Source: Reyranella sp.
Lineage (GTDB): Bacteria > Pseudomonadota > Alphaproteobacteria > Reyranellales > Reyranellaceae
NCBI GenBank assembly: GCA_029946105.1
Contig: JAQSDW010000202.1
Coordinates: 91,647 to 140,370, forward strand
Direction: 5' to 3'
DNA length: 48,724 bases
Within the stretch, counting starts at the first letter, position 1, and each line of letters begins with the position of its first letter. This document shows, piece after piece, positions 1 to 7,715 of this stretch. Under the pieces are notes generated by a model. That model saw nothing but the letters and a program-made list of their open reading frames with translations. It made no database searches and had not been told where the DNA came from. The position numbers were made by a program, and so were the translations under genes.

Positions 1-93
1 CCCGTCTATCAGGCCCCCGTCTATCAGGCGCCGATGTATTCGCAGCCGGCCGATCCCAGTCTGAACTTCAACTTCACCATTCCGCTGCGCTAG
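1..93 (+). CDS. C-terminal end of a Tyr/Gln/Pro-repeat protein (partial)
   Basis: The first 30 codons of the window read open in frame 1 and end at a TAG. The tail contains a short repeat, PVYQAPVYQAPMYSQP, then a segment alternating hydrophobic and polar residues (SLNFNFTIPLR) that could form a terminal beta strand. Repeats of this kind occur at the C-terminal end of small exported or surface proteins in alphaproteobacteria, but the family cannot be named from 30 residues. The start lies left of the window. The stop is followed by about 75 bases before the convergent regulator gene ends. Confidence 0.6.
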   Translation, partial: PVYQAPVYQAPMYSQPADPSLNFNFTIPLR

Positions 94-170
94 CGTGACG
101 GTCGCGGCGGGGCTTTGCCTCGCCGCGACTATCCCATCTCCGTCCGGACGCTCCGCGCCCAGACACAGCT

Positions 171-809
171 TCAGGATTCCTGCGGTGTCGGCGGCAGCAT
201 CCGGTCGATGGCATTGACCCAGACCTCGCGTGCAGCCTCGACCGACAAGCCGTGACGTTCGCGCATGCGCCCCCAGCTTTCGAAATCGGTCAGGGCCTCG
301 AGGGCGATCACGAGCTGGTTGCGGTCGGCTTCCGGGAGGGTCGAAAGCTCCGGCTGGTACATCAGGAGCAGGCGCGCGGCGACGGCATCGCGCATGCGCT
401 CGATCCGTACCTTGAGCAGTTCCGACTCATGTTGATTGTGCAGTAGCGCGCGCCATAGCGGCAGCCATCGCTCGCAGATGCCGGCGCGCGTCTCGACCTG
501 GGACAGGAGCCGGGCCTGCCGGTCACCGTCGGCATGGTGGATGACAGCCTGGGCCATGCCCTGGGCGAAGGCATGGTCGGCGGCGGCAAAGCTCAGCGCA
601 AGAAGATCGGCAAAGCGCTCGAATACCGAGCGGACGGAGTAGCCGGCGCGTTTGGCGATCTGGGATGCCGTCGGCGGCTGCGGGCTTTCGCGCAGGAGAT
701 CGAGATAGGACTCGATGATCAACTGCCGCGTCCGCTCGCTCCGTAGGCGGCGGCCGTCGATCCGGCGCTTGACGGCAGGGGGCCCTGTCACAACGGGATC
801 GTCGATCAT
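171..809 (-). CDS. TetR/AcrR-family transcriptional regulator
   Basis: This is a DNA-binding repressor-type protein of about 212 aa. A basic lead segment (KRRIDGRRLRSERT) is followed by the TetR helix-turn-helix (TASQIAKRAGYSVRSVFERF), in which the usual YxxF-type position reads VRSVFERF. The C-terminal two thirds are all-alpha and variable, as expected of the ligand and dimerisation domain, so the ligand cannot be guessed. I chose the ATG at 809 because GGAG lies 11 bases upstream. An in-frame GTG at 848 would add 13 residues and has a weaker Shine-Dalgarno sequence. No transporter or enzyme is divergently paired with it, so its target is unclear. The family assignment is secure; the start is not. 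Confidence 0.85.
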   Translation of the reverse strand: MIDDPVVTGPPAVKRRIDGRRLRSERTRQLIIESYLDLLRESPQPPTASQIAKRAGYSVRSVFERFADLLALSFAAADHAFAQGMAQAVIHHADGDRQARLLSQVETRAGICERWLPLWRALLHNQHESELLKVRIERMRDAVAARLLLMYQPELSTLPEADRNQLVIALEALTDFESWGRMRERHGLSVEAAREVWVNAIDRMLPPTPQES

Positions 810-1047
810 CTCAGAATGCGCTCCAGGCCACGCCTCAGTCTCCAACACTGTGACGGTCTTCGCCGCGTCGCGCTAGCATACGCAACGACGCAGGACTCAA
901 CTGGTGGCGCTGGCCGGTCTCGCTCCCGGATCGCCCGTCTCTCCCGTGGGTCGATCACCCCGAAGCATCATGCAGATGCAGCCTTGCCAGCGAGGCCACC
1001 GATGGGTCAGTACTTGGGGAGAACGCCAAGACCCACGGAGACCGATC

Positions 1048-1332
1048 ATGCGTTTGCGCCGCCTGTCCTCCTTTCTGTCCCTCCTCGGCCTGGCGATGCT
1101 CCCGGCCGCGGTTCAGGCCGACCAGGCCGCCGCTGCCGCCTGCGCGGCCAAGCTCTCGAAGGAGGGCCAGATGCTCTACGAAAAGGCGGCACCGACGGTG
1201 TCGCCGAGCAACAACATCAAGGATGCACTGACCGCTGTCGCTCGCCCCTTGGTGATGAACGGAGCCATGTCGCGCGCGGTCGCGCGTGACGCGGCCGAAG
1301 CTGCCGGCGAATGCATGAAGCTGGCGAATTGA
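1048..1332 (+). CDS. Small secreted protein of unknown function
   Basis: This 94-aa protein has a clear Sec signal peptide: basic MRLRR, a hydrophobic core to about residue 20, and cleavage after AVQA at residue 24. The mature part is about 70 residues, mostly helical, with two cysteines (C32 and C89) that could form a periplasmic disulfide. I do not recognise a family. The reading frame stays open upstream to 904, but the signal peptide begins at this ATG, which fixes the start. It is followed after 25 bases by another small exported protein on the same strand. Confidence 0.6.
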   Translation: MRLRRLSSFLSLLGLAMLPAAVQADQAAAAACAAKLSKEGQMLYEKAAPTVSPSNNIKDALTAVARPLVMNGAMSRAVARDAAEAAGECMKLAN

Positions 1333-1357
1333 ACCTCCGTCGAAAGGGCGTGGCGTG

Positions 1358-1675
1358 ATGCGGGTTCCTGTCTTGGTCATACTTGCCGCCCTTGCCTCCG
1401 TCGCCGGCGCAACGGCGAGCGCTCAAGTCTATTGCACCCGACCGGGCCTGCCCGTGGGTTGCATCGTTCGCCCGGCCGAGGTGGTCCGGCCGGGCGTCGG
1501 TGCGCCCGGTGTCGGCGTTGCGCCCGGCGCGGGTGTCGGCGCGCCCGGTGTCGGCGTCGCACCTGGTGTGGGCGCCGGTGCGCCGGGAGTCGGGGTTGCG
1601 CCCGGTGCGGGTGTCGGCGCGAACGACAATGATCCCAACCGCGGCGGTCCCGTCAATCGTCCGGGGCGTCGCTAG
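1358..1675 (+). CDS. Exported Gly/Val/Ala/Pro repeat protein
   Basis: This is a protein of about 105 aa. Its signal peptide ([22 protein letters not shown], probable cleavage before QVYC) is followed by a short two-cysteine segment ([13 protein letters not shown]). Then comes a low-complexity block built from [18 protein letters not shown] units, roughly residues 45-90, and a tail of [17 protein letters not shown]. The repeat suggests a flexible, unstructured periplasmic or surface protein; no enzyme domain is present. A GTG one codon earlier (1355) is an alternative start. The repeat is also a DNA-level tandem repeat and may vary in copy number between strains. Function unknown. Confidence 0.6.
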   Translation: MRVPVLVILAALASVAGATASAQVYCTRPGLPVGCIVRPAEVVRPGVGAPGVGVAPGAGVGAPGVGVAPGVGAGAPGVGVAPGAGVGANDNDPNRGGPVNRPGRR

Positions 1676-1697
1676 CAAGGTCCGCGGAGGCTGAACG

Positions 1698-2516
1698 ATG
1701 ATGAAGTCGGTTCTGGCGATTTCCGAGGGCGGCCCCGACGCTGCGATGGCCTTCCGACTTGCGGCCGTCGTCGCCGCCGACTTCGGCGCCATTGTCGACG
1801 GCGTGCACTTTCCGCTCGGCCGGCCGGACGACATCAACATCGCGGCCCAAGCCATGCCTTTCCTCAAGGATCAGGACAAGAGCCGGCTGAACGGGCGCCT
1901 GCACAACACCGAAGGCGCCTGGCGCGAGCACGCGGCCGCCATCGCCGGCGCCACGCTGCGAACGGGCTGGGATACGACGCTCGACATGCTGGTGGCGATG
2001 GGCCGCTCGGCCGATCTCCTCATTGTGGGCCGGCCGGGGATAGACCCCGAGAACACGGCTCCCGCGACCGTCCATGCCGCGATCCACGACTGCGCCCGCC
2101 CCGTGATGGTGGCCCCGCCCGATCCCCACGCCCGTCGCCTGTCCTCGGTCGTCATCGCTTGGAACGGCAGTGCCCAGGCGGCGCGCGCCGTCGAATATGC
2201 CCTGCCGTTTCTGGCGCGTGCGATCAAGGTGACGATCCTGGTTGCTGGCGCGACGCCTGATGCGGTGAATGCGCCACTGCTGGTGCGTCACCTCGGCCGG
2301 CACGGCGTAGCGGCGACGGTCGATGCCGTCGATCCCGGAGTGGTGTCGGGCCGCGCCCGCGGTCGCGCCCTGCTGGGCTACGTCGGCGACAGCAACGCCG
2401 ACCTCCTGGTCATGGGCGCTTATGGCGGCGGCCAGCTCAGTGGCTTCCTCGGTCTGGGCGGCGCCACCGGCAAGGTCATCTCCTCCTGCCCCGTGCCGGT
2501 CCTGCTGGCGCACTAG
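1698..2516 (+). CDS. Universal stress protein, two UspA-like halves
   Basis: This cytosolic protein of 272 aa is about twice the length of a single UspA domain. The N-terminal half is degenerate. The C-terminal half ends in the nucleotide-binding signature: ADLLVMGAYGGGQLSGF, then LGLGGAT and the closing strand CPVPVLLAH. This corresponds to the G-x2-G-x9-G(S/T) phosphate-binding loop of ATP-binding Usp proteins. GGAGG lies 8 bases before the ATG and supports this start, although a second ATG follows directly. It stands alone between small exported proteins. Known relatives respond to starvation, oxidative or respiratory stress; the trigger here cannot be told. Confidence 0.85.
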   Translation: MMKSVLAISEGGPDAAMAFRLAAVVAADFGAIVDGVHFPLGRPDDINIAAQAMPFLKDQDKSRLNGRLHNTEGAWREHAAAIAGATLRTGWDTTLDMLVAMGRSADLLIVGRPGIDPENTAPATVHAAIHDCARPVMVAPPDPHARRLSSVVIAWNGSAQAARAVEYALPFLARAIKVTILVAGATPDAVNAPLLVRHLGRHGVAATVDAVDPGVVSGRARGRALLGYVGDSNADLLVMGAYGGGQLSGFLGLGGATGKVISSCPVPVLLAH

Positions 2517-2589
2517 GCGTCGTCGTCCGATTGACCGTGCTGGAGACGCCTGCCACCGTTGCCGGCGAAGGCTACCGAAAAGGGAGTCC

Positions 2590-2949
2590 ATGAAAATTCA
2601 CGGCATCGTGGCGCTTCTCGTGTTCGCGTCGGGGGTGGCTTTCGCCCAGCCTGCCCGGGAATGGCCCATCACCATCGAACACGCGCCGGGCAACGCTTCG
2701 AGCTGCGCACCCGGCGCCGGCAATCCGATGATCCGGGTTACCGATGGCGCCCTGTCGCTCAGGTTCGCGGCCTTTCCCGAGCCGATCTGGACGGTGACGC
2801 CGGCGCCCGATGGCAGCTTCGACGCGGTGGTGCCGAGCTATGCCGATCCGAACGGCGCGCGGATCACGGTGCCCGCCGGGACCGGCCCCCGCCCGATTTC
2901 CACCCGGCAGCAGAGCCATCCCTGCGGCTATCGCCTGGTCCCGAAATAG
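2590..2949 (+). CDS. Small periplasmic protein of unknown function
   Basis: This 119-aa protein has a signal peptide (MKIHGIVALLVFASGVAFA, cleavage before QPARE). The mature domain is rich in Pro and beta-prone segments (IRVTDGALSLRFAAFPEPIW) and has two cysteines near its ends (SSCAPGAGN and SHPCGYRL). A good Shine-Dalgarno sequence (AAAAGGGAG) precedes the ATG, which sets the start although the frame is open further upstream. I do not recognise a family. It is monocistronic and convergent with the lipoprotein and GST pair on the other strand. Confidence 0.6.
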   Translation: MKIHGIVALLVFASGVAFAQPAREWPITIEHAPGNASSCAPGAGNPMIRVTDGALSLRFAAFPEPIWTVTPAPDGSFDAVVPSYADPNGARITVPAGTGPRPISTRQQSHPCGYRLVPK

Positions 2950-2989
2950 CGCGCACGACCCATAGTGCGCGGGACCCAGGGCCATCGCC

Positions 2990-3337
2990 TTACCCGCCGC
3001 GGACTTCAAGGCAGCGAAAGCGGATCTCGAGGTTCAACTCGTCGACCAGGTTGTTTTCCAGCGTCCGGACCGGACGGCCCTTGCAGGTCCGGTCCATGAC
3101 CCTGTTCGCCACGTTCTGGTTGCGCGCTCGCTCGGCTTCGGGATCGGGGTTGATCACCAGCGTCGCGCGCACGATCAGCAGACGGTATTCGTCCGGCACG
3201 CCCGCCGAGGCGACGCGGATTTCGTACTTCCGCTCCTCGAGCGTCATGTATTCGACCTGCGACTGGTCGAGCGTCGCCTTGTCATGGCAGGCGGCCAGCG
3301 CGAGCACCAGCACCAGCAGGAAGGAGATCTTCTTCAT
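2990..3337 (-). CDS. Small lipoprotein of unknown function
   Basis: This is a 115-aa protein with a type II (lipoprotein) signal peptide. MKK is followed by a hydrophobic core ending in LALAAC, so Cys16 would be lipidated. The mature part is charged and holds two further cysteines (RTCKG and RFRCLEV). Its ATG overlaps the stop of the upstream GST gene by four bases (ATGA), which implies translational coupling and one transcript. The family is not recognised. A longer reading frame runs upstream in the same phase to 4159, but only the part from this ATG has protein-like character. Confidence 0.65.
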   Translation of the reverse strand: MKKISFLLVLVLALAACHDKATLDQSQVEYMTLEERKYEIRVASAGVPDEYRLLIVRATLVINPDPEAERARNQNVANRVMDRTCKGRPVRTLENNLVDELNLEIRFRCLEVRGG

Positions 3338-4065
3338 GATCCGGTGAACGGCCCGATGTTCGCCACCGCGAACGCCGGTCTTGCCTGGATCGCCTGCCAC
3401 CAGGCGTGCACGCGCGGATGGCGCGCCGCGGTCATCTCGTCCGGCGAGATTTCCTCGTCGATGCGCTTGATGAAAGGCACGGCGGCGATATCGGCGATCG
3501 AATAGCGCGCGCCGAGCAGCCACGTGCCCTCGGCCAGCATCGCCTCCATGCGGTCGAGCAGCCCGATCCTGAGCTTGTCGCGCGCCTCCTGGCGTTCTTC
3601 GTCGGTATAGGGCTTGCGTGCGGTGCGCAGCCACGCCTCGCGCCGCTCCTTGCTGGGCACGTTCTTGAGTTTTTCCGCGAGCTCTGCATCGGACCATTGC
3701 GTGGCGACCTTGGCCATCGAGTGTGCCCAGTTGAAGATGATGAGGTTGCCGATCAGCCCGTCGACGTGGCGGATCCAGTTGCGCATCTCCGCCCGCTGGA
3801 AGGCGTCGTCGGGGCGGAGCGGCGGATCGCGGTGCGTCTCGTCGAGATATTCGCAGATCGTGCCGCTCTCGTAGAGCGAGCGTCCGTCTTCCAGGATCAG
3901 CAGCGGAATGACGCCATTGGGATTGAGCTTCAGGAAGGCGGGCGAATGATGCTCCATCTTCGTGAGGTCGATGATCCTGCTCTCGAACGCGAGACCCTTC
4001 TCGGCGAGGCAAAGCCGCACCCGGCGCGACGCCGACGATCTCCAGCCGTGATAAAGCACATACAT
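3334..4065 (-). CDS. Glutathione S-transferase family protein
   Basis: This 243-aa cytosolic protein has the usual GST layout. The N-terminal thioredoxin-like domain (to about residue 80) carries the SSxSxRVR active-site motif (residues 10-16) typical of zeta-like GSTs and maleylacetoacetate isomerases, then NPNGVIPLLI with the conserved cis-proline and the glutathione-binding ES pair (LYESGTICEYL). An all-helical C-terminal domain follows, with SIADIAAVPFI near residue 205. It could conjugate glutathione or isomerise a ring-cleavage product; the motif alone does not decide. It shares an ATGA overlap with the lipoprotein downstream. Confidence 0.85.
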   Translation of the reverse strand: MYVLYHGWRSSASRRVRLCLAEKGLAFESRIIDLTKMEHHSPAFLKLNPNGVIPLLILEDGRSLYESGTICEYLDETHRDPPLRPDDAFQRAEMRNWIRHVDGLIGNLIIFNWAHSMAKVATQWSDAELAEKLKNVPSKERREAWLRTARKPYTDEERQEARDKLRIGLLDRMEAMLAEGTWLLGARYSIADIAAVPFIKRIDEEISPDEMTAARHPRVHAWWQAIQARPAFAVANIGPFTGS

Positions 4066-4227
4066 CGGGGACTCCGGCGACGACGACGCAAGCTTTGGGA
4101 TTGCAGACTAGCCTGTCTTCACACCGGGTGCTGCAACCTCCTGTTCCGCGCGCCGACATGCGGTGCTAGCCTTTTGCTCTATCCCGCGCCGACGAAAAAG
4201 GACGCGGGAAGAACCCAGGAGGAAACC

Positions 4228-4689
4228 ATGACCATCAGCCGCCGTGTCGCTGCCGCAGCACTCGTCGCTTCGGGCGTCTCCGTGCTTGCCGTTTCATCCG
4301 CCGCGCCGTCGCGCGCCGAAGGCCCCGATGCCGCCGCCGTCGCCGAGGCGGTCGCCGCCCTCACCAAGGCCATGCTTACGCCCGACAAAGCCAAGCTCGA
4401 GGCACTCACCGCCGACCAGCTGAGCTACGGCCACTCGAGCGGCAAGGTCGAGGACAAGGCCACCTTCGTCGACGTCGTCGCCTCGAAGAAGACGGTCTAC
4501 AAGTCGATCGAGCTCTCCAAGCAGACGATCGCGGTCGCCGGCAACGACGCCATCGTGCGCCACGCCTGGGAGAGCGAGAGCGGCACCGGCGACGGCAAGT
4601 GGAACGTCTCGAAGATCGGCGTCCTGCAGGTCTGGCAGAAGCAGGCCTCGGGCTGGCGGCTGCTCGCGCGCCAGGCTTTCAAGGTCTAG
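4228..4689 (+). CDS. Exported NTF2-like (DUF4440/SnoaL-type) protein
   Basis: This is a 153-aa protein with a signal peptide (MTISRRVAAAALVASGVSVL, cleavage after SRA near residue 30) and a mature domain that looks like the cone-shaped NTF2/SnoaL fold. It has an N-terminal helix (AVAEAVAALTKAMLTPDKAKLEAL), then strands ending in the family-typical LQVWQKQASGWRLLARQA. Members are often non-catalytic or act on small ligands; no catalytic residues can be assigned. A strong AGGAGG sequence seven bases upstream fixes the start. A short GGCC-TTCAA-GGCC stem followed by TTTT sits just after the stop and may terminate transcription. Confidence 0.75.
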   Translation: MTISRRVAAAALVASGVSVLAVSSAAPSRAEGPDAAAVAEAVAALTKAMLTPDKAKLEALTADQLSYGHSSGKVEDKATFVDVVASKKTVYKSIELSKQTIAVAGNDAIVRHAWESESGTGDGKWNVSKIGVLQVWQKQASGWRLLARQAFKV

Positions 4690-4781
4690 GTCTAGGCTTG
4701 GGCCTTCAAGGCCTGGGCTTTTCGTAAGTTTGCCGTCATCGCGGCAGGCTAGGCTTTCCGATGTCTTGGGAGAGACACTGG

Positions 4782-5027
4782 ATGAATCATTTCGAAATCC
4801 TGGAGACCACGGCACGGGAAGTGCGCCAGCATGTGCGGCGGTTGCGTTATGCCGTCCCGAGGGGACAGCAGGAAGACATGCTGGGCACGCTCGAGAACCT
4901 GATCGCCGCCACGGCGACGACAGCACGCACCTGCCAGCTTGAGTTGAAACTGCTGCGCTCGGAATTCGCCACCGCGATGGCGCGGATCGAAAGTCTCGAA
5001 AGAGCCGCGCAGCACCAACCGGCGTAG
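4782..5027 (+). CDS. Small helical protein of unknown function
   Basis: This protein of about 81 aa is predicted from composition to be almost wholly helical, with heptad-like hydrophobic spacing in its second half (LELKLLRSEFATAMARIESLERA), so it may form a coiled coil. There is no signal peptide or membrane segment. I prefer the ATG at 4782 because GGGAGAG lies seven bases upstream; an in-frame ATG at 4761 is possible. It is convergent with the SpoIIAA-like genes. No family recognised. Confidence 0.55.
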   Translation: MNHFEILETTAREVRQHVRRLRYAVPRGQQEDMLGTLENLIAATATTARTCQLELKLLRSEFATAMARIESLERAAQHQPA

Positions 5028-5058
5028 GCACTGTCGTCGTCGTCGCGGGGCCGGGGCA

Positions 5059-5430
5059 CTAGCCCGGCAGGCTGCCGATCCATTTGCGCGCCGCCCCGAC
5101 CTCGCCGAAGACGCGCATCGGACGCCGGGCGGCGGCCAGCATGCCCAGCACCCGCCCGAGCGGTTCGGCCAGCGCGTCCGGCACGACCACGGCCAGCGCC
5201 CCCACCGTGCCCATCTGGTGGCTGTCGCGCATGCGCACGCCCAGCGCCAGGATCTCTTCGGCCGGCATGGCCGTGCCGCCGCGCGAGCCGTCGAACAGCT
5301 TGCGGAAGCCGTGTGCCTCGGCCGCGCCCATGGCATCGAGATAGGCCTCGAATTCGGCGCGCGTGACGTCGCCCTCGGCGACGGCCGTCATCAATTTCTG
5401 TTCCGGGTCGATCGTCCAGTGAAGCGGCAT
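5059..5430 (-). CDS. SpoIIAA-like/STAS-domain protein, tandem copy A
   Basis: This 123-aa cytosolic single-domain protein matches the SpoIIAA-like (STAS/SEC14-type) layout: N-terminal strand MPLHWTID, then GDVTRAEFEAYLDAM, the central RKLFDGSRG strand-turn, and the C-terminal helix RVFGEVGAARKWI. An ungapped hand alignment shows 80 of 123 residues identical to copy B. STAS proteins usually bind partners such as anti-sigma factors or transporters, but no kinase or anti-sigma gene lies nearby. It is the last of five same-strand genes reading leftward from 7618. The phospho-accepting serine of classical anti-anti-sigma factors is not conserved among the copies. Confidence 0.75.
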   Translation of the reverse strand: MPLHWTIDPEQKLMTAVAEGDVTRAEFEAYLDAMGAAEAHGFRKLFDGSRGGTAMPAEEILALGVRMRDSHQMGTVGALAVVVPDALAEPLGRVLGMLAAARRPMRVFGEVGAARKWIGSLPG

Positions 5431-5517
5431 GCTCAGCCTATGTAGTCATCCGGGCCGCCGAACGGCAGGGCCGGCATTGTCGCGCCCGTTGTCGCATCGG
5501 GCATCGACCGCCAGCCG

Positions 5518-5889
5518 TCATTTCGTCAGTTGCTCGATCCATTTGCGCGCCGGTCCGATCGCGTGGAAGACACGCATCGGCCGGTCGGCCGAGGCCAGCA
5601 TGCCGAGGACGCGGCCGAACGGTTCCTCGACTTCAGCGGGAACCACCACGGCCAGCGCGCCCATCGGGCCGGTCGCATGGCTGTCGCGCATGCGCACGCC
5701 CAGCGCAAGAACATCCTCGCGCTCCATGCTGATGACGCCGTGCGTGCCGTCGAACAATTTGCGGTAGCCGAGCGCGTCGGCCTGGTCGATGGCGTCGAGA
5801 TAGGCCTCGAAACAGGCGCGCGTGACCTCGCCCTCGGCGACGGTGGTGACCAGTCTCTCGTCCACATCGATCGTCCAGGTAAGCGGCAT
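5518..5889 (-). CDS. SpoIIAA-like/STAS-domain protein, tandem copy B
   Basis: This is a second 123-aa paralog with the same fold pattern (MPLTWTID, GEVTRACFEAYLDAI, RKLFDGTHG, LALGVRMRDS, ARKWIEQL). LALGVRMRDS and GRVLGMLA are identical to copy A, showing recent duplication. The reading frame is open 13 codons further upstream, but alignment with copies A and C places the start at MPL. The 87-base gap to copy A and 71-base gap to copy C leave room for separate promoters or processing sites. The partner protein is unknown. Confidence 0.75.
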   Translation of the reverse strand: MPLTWTIDVDERLVTTVAEGEVTRACFEAYLDAIDQADALGYRKLFDGTHGVISMEREDVLALGVRMRDSHATGPMGALAVVVPAEVEEPFGRVLGMLASADRPMRVFHAIGPARKWIEQLTK

Positions 5890-5960
5890 GGCAGTCTCGG
5901 CAGTGCCACAGCCAGTATTTTTCCACAATCAGACCAAAGTCGCTCGCGGCTTGATCGTCC

Positions 5961-6332
5961 CTAGCGCGGCAGACCCTCGAGCCACTTGCGGGCCTGTGCG
6001 AGTTCGCGGAAGACGCGCATCTTGCGGTCGGCTGCGGCCAGCATGCCCAGCACGTGGGCGGCCTTCTCGAATTGGTCGTCGGAGACGACCACGGCCAGCG
6101 GGCCGATCGGTCCCTCGTCGTGCGAGGCGCGCAGGCGCACGCCCAGCGCCATCAGGTCCTCGGCGTCCATGACGAAGGTGCCGCGCACGGCGTCGAACAG
6201 CTTGCGATAGCCGAAGCCGCCGGCCTGGCGCAGCTCCTCGTGGAACGTCTCTATATCGGCGCGCGTGACGTCGCCGTCGGCGGTCGCGGTGGCCAGTCTC
6301 TGTTGCGGATCGATCGTCCAGTGGAGCGGCAT
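5961..6332 (-). CDS. SpoIIAA-like/STAS-domain protein, tandem copy C
   Basis: This is the third 123-aa paralog and the most diverged of the tandem set. It keeps MPLHWTID, GDVTRADIETF, RKLFDAVRG, LMALGVRLRASH, PLAVVV and ARKWLEGL. Its central region (DDQFEKAAHVLGMLAAADRKM) is more charged than in A and B. It lies 88 bases downstream of the HAD gene on the same strand, so it could be the first STAS gene of a common transcript. As with the other copies, no anti-sigma factor or sulfate transporter accompanies it, so its role is undetermined. Confidence 0.75.
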   Translation of the reverse strand: MPLHWTIDPQQRLATATADGDVTRADIETFHEELRQAGGFGYRKLFDAVRGTFVMDAEDLMALGVRLRASHDEGPIGPLAVVVSDDQFEKAAHVLGMLAAADRKMRVFRELAQARKWLEGLPR

Positions 6333-6420
6333 GGCGGCGGGACACTGGCAGCCGGGCTGCGGGGACGCCAGCGTCCGCGGTGCCGCTGCGAAATTCGGTC
6401 CTCCCGATCAGCCGGCCCGA

Positions 6421-7113
6421 TCAGCTGATGATCAGCCGCGCCGCCTCGGCCACGTCCGTCACCTCGGTGAAGGGCAGCCATTGCGCCTCGGCCTGTTCGC
6501 CGCGGCGATTGACCCAGAAGGCACGGAGGCCGAGCGCCTTGCACACCGCCATATCGAGCGGCTGGCTCGCCGCCACGTGGATGACCTCGGCCGGCGTGAC
6601 GCCGAGTGCTGCGTGCGCAAAGACGAAGAGTCTCGGGTCCGGCTTGTAGGCGCGCGCCTGCTGGGCGGTGATCACCGCATCGAGGGCGAGACCGAGCGAC
6701 GGCAGGCTGCCCGAGATCAGATCGTCGTCGGTGTTGGAGATCGCCGCCAGCCTGAAACCTTTTTGCCGGAAGGCCGCGAGGGCGGCAGGCACGTCGGGAT
6801 GCGCCGGCAGGGCCGAGAGCCTTGTGATCAGTCCGGCGACGTCGTCGGCGCACATCGCGCGCCCGTCCTGGTTCAGGGCAAAGCGCAGGCTGCCGCGCAG
6901 CACCTGGCGATAGGGCTTCCACGGCGGCGTGTCGCGCAGGCGGCGACCCTCGGCGTGGAAGGCATGGATCAGCGGCGCCGGATCGGCCGCGGGCTTGCCG
7001 TGGCGTACCAGGATCTCGCGGAACGCCGCCTCGACGCCTTCGTGCCACTGCACGAGGGTGCCGTAGAAATCGAAGGTGATGGTGTTGGGCGCTTTCATGG
7101 GGGTCTCGTTCAT
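6421..7113 (-). CDS. HAD superfamily hydrolase, haloacid dehalogenase type II-like
   Basis: This is a 230-aa cytosolic hydrolase. Motif I is FDFYGTL with the nucleophile Asp15. Tyr, not Asp, stands two residues on, which in this family marks dehalogenases rather than phosphatases. Motif II is SNTDD (Ser126), motif III is the lysine in YKPDPRLF (Lys157), and motif IV lies around HVAASQPLDMAV. It probably hydrolyses a 2-haloacid or a related small acid, but the substrate is not proven. The start region contains a short duplication (GAGACCCCNATGAA twice), giving two possible ATGs, 7113 and 7098. It follows the membrane protein gene by 16 bases. Confidence 0.85.
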   Translation of the reverse strand: MNETPMKAPNTITFDFYGTLVQWHEGVEAAFREILVRHGKPAADPAPLIHAFHAEGRRLRDTPPWKPYRQVLRGSLRFALNQDGRAMCADDVAGLITRLSALPAHPDVPAALAAFRQKGFRLAAISNTDDDLISGSLPSLGLALDAVITAQQARAYKPDPRLFVFAHAALGVTPAEVIHVAASQPLDMAVCKALGLRAFWVNRRGEQAEAQWLPFTEVTDVAEAARLIIS

Positions 7114-7129
7114 AGGGGTCTCGCGATAT

Positions 7130-7618
7130 TCATTTCGCCGGCGCAGGTCGCGCCGGACAAAGCGACAGCCACAGCAGCCCGGCCAGCACCGGCAGGACGA
7201 CCCAGTTGAGCGCCGCGCCTGGCGCCGTGCCCACGGTCGTGATCGGCTTCAGGTGGCCGGCGAGGCCGCGCAGGCACGGCTCGGCCACGAACACCGCAAG
7301 GGCGAGCGGGACCAGCCCGCGCCAGCGCAGCACCAGGACCCACAGCAGCCCCGCCAGCAGGAGCTGGGAGGCGCCCCACTGGCCGAACAGCGCCACGATG
7401 TTCGAGCCGCCCGCCACCGAGAGATCAATCGTCGCGATCGAGTGGGCGCCGCCGTCCGGCGTCAGCAGATGGATGCAGCTCCGGACCGTGATGACGACGA
7501 GCCACGCCAGCACGCCCCACACCGCGAGCCGTGGGCCGGCGTAGCTCGCGGGATCTGCCGGCAGGAGCGCAGTGAGCGAGGGCCGCCAGGAGGATGGCCA
7601 GGAAGAGGGGGCGAGCAT
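7130..7618 (-). CDS. Integral membrane protein of unknown function
   Basis: This 162-aa protein has about four hydrophobic segments (around residues 30-50, 70-95, 98-115 and 135-155) and short polar links. It contains no domain that I recognise. The segment VAGGSNIVALFGQWGASQLLL resembles small DoxX-like or SPW-type membrane proteins only loosely. It is the first of the leftward group with the HAD hydrolase and the STAS copies, separated by 97 bases from a divergent membrane protein. The first 25 residues are Pro/Ser-rich and may not be translated; the true start could lie further in. Confidence 0.6.
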   Translation of the reverse strand: MLAPSSWPSSWRPSLTALLPADPASYAGPRLAVWGVLAWLVVITVRSCIHLLTPDGGAHSIATIDLSVAGGSNIVALFGQWGASQLLLAGLLWVLVLRWRGLVPLALAVFVAEPCLRGLAGHLKPITTVGTAPGAALNWVVLPVLAGLLWLSLCPARPAPAK

Positions 7619-7715
7619 CGCGCCACTCTACTCCCGCATCGGTTCCGGCGTCTTGTCACGGGCTTTGATCCGTGGAACGAATCATTTCCTCCGTCCGGAA
7701 CCGACCGCCGATCGA

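Noticed and set aside
1485..1640. Short tandem repeats considered as a CRISPR array
   Set aside because: Units are contiguous, without unique spacers, and stay in frame within a signal-peptide protein.
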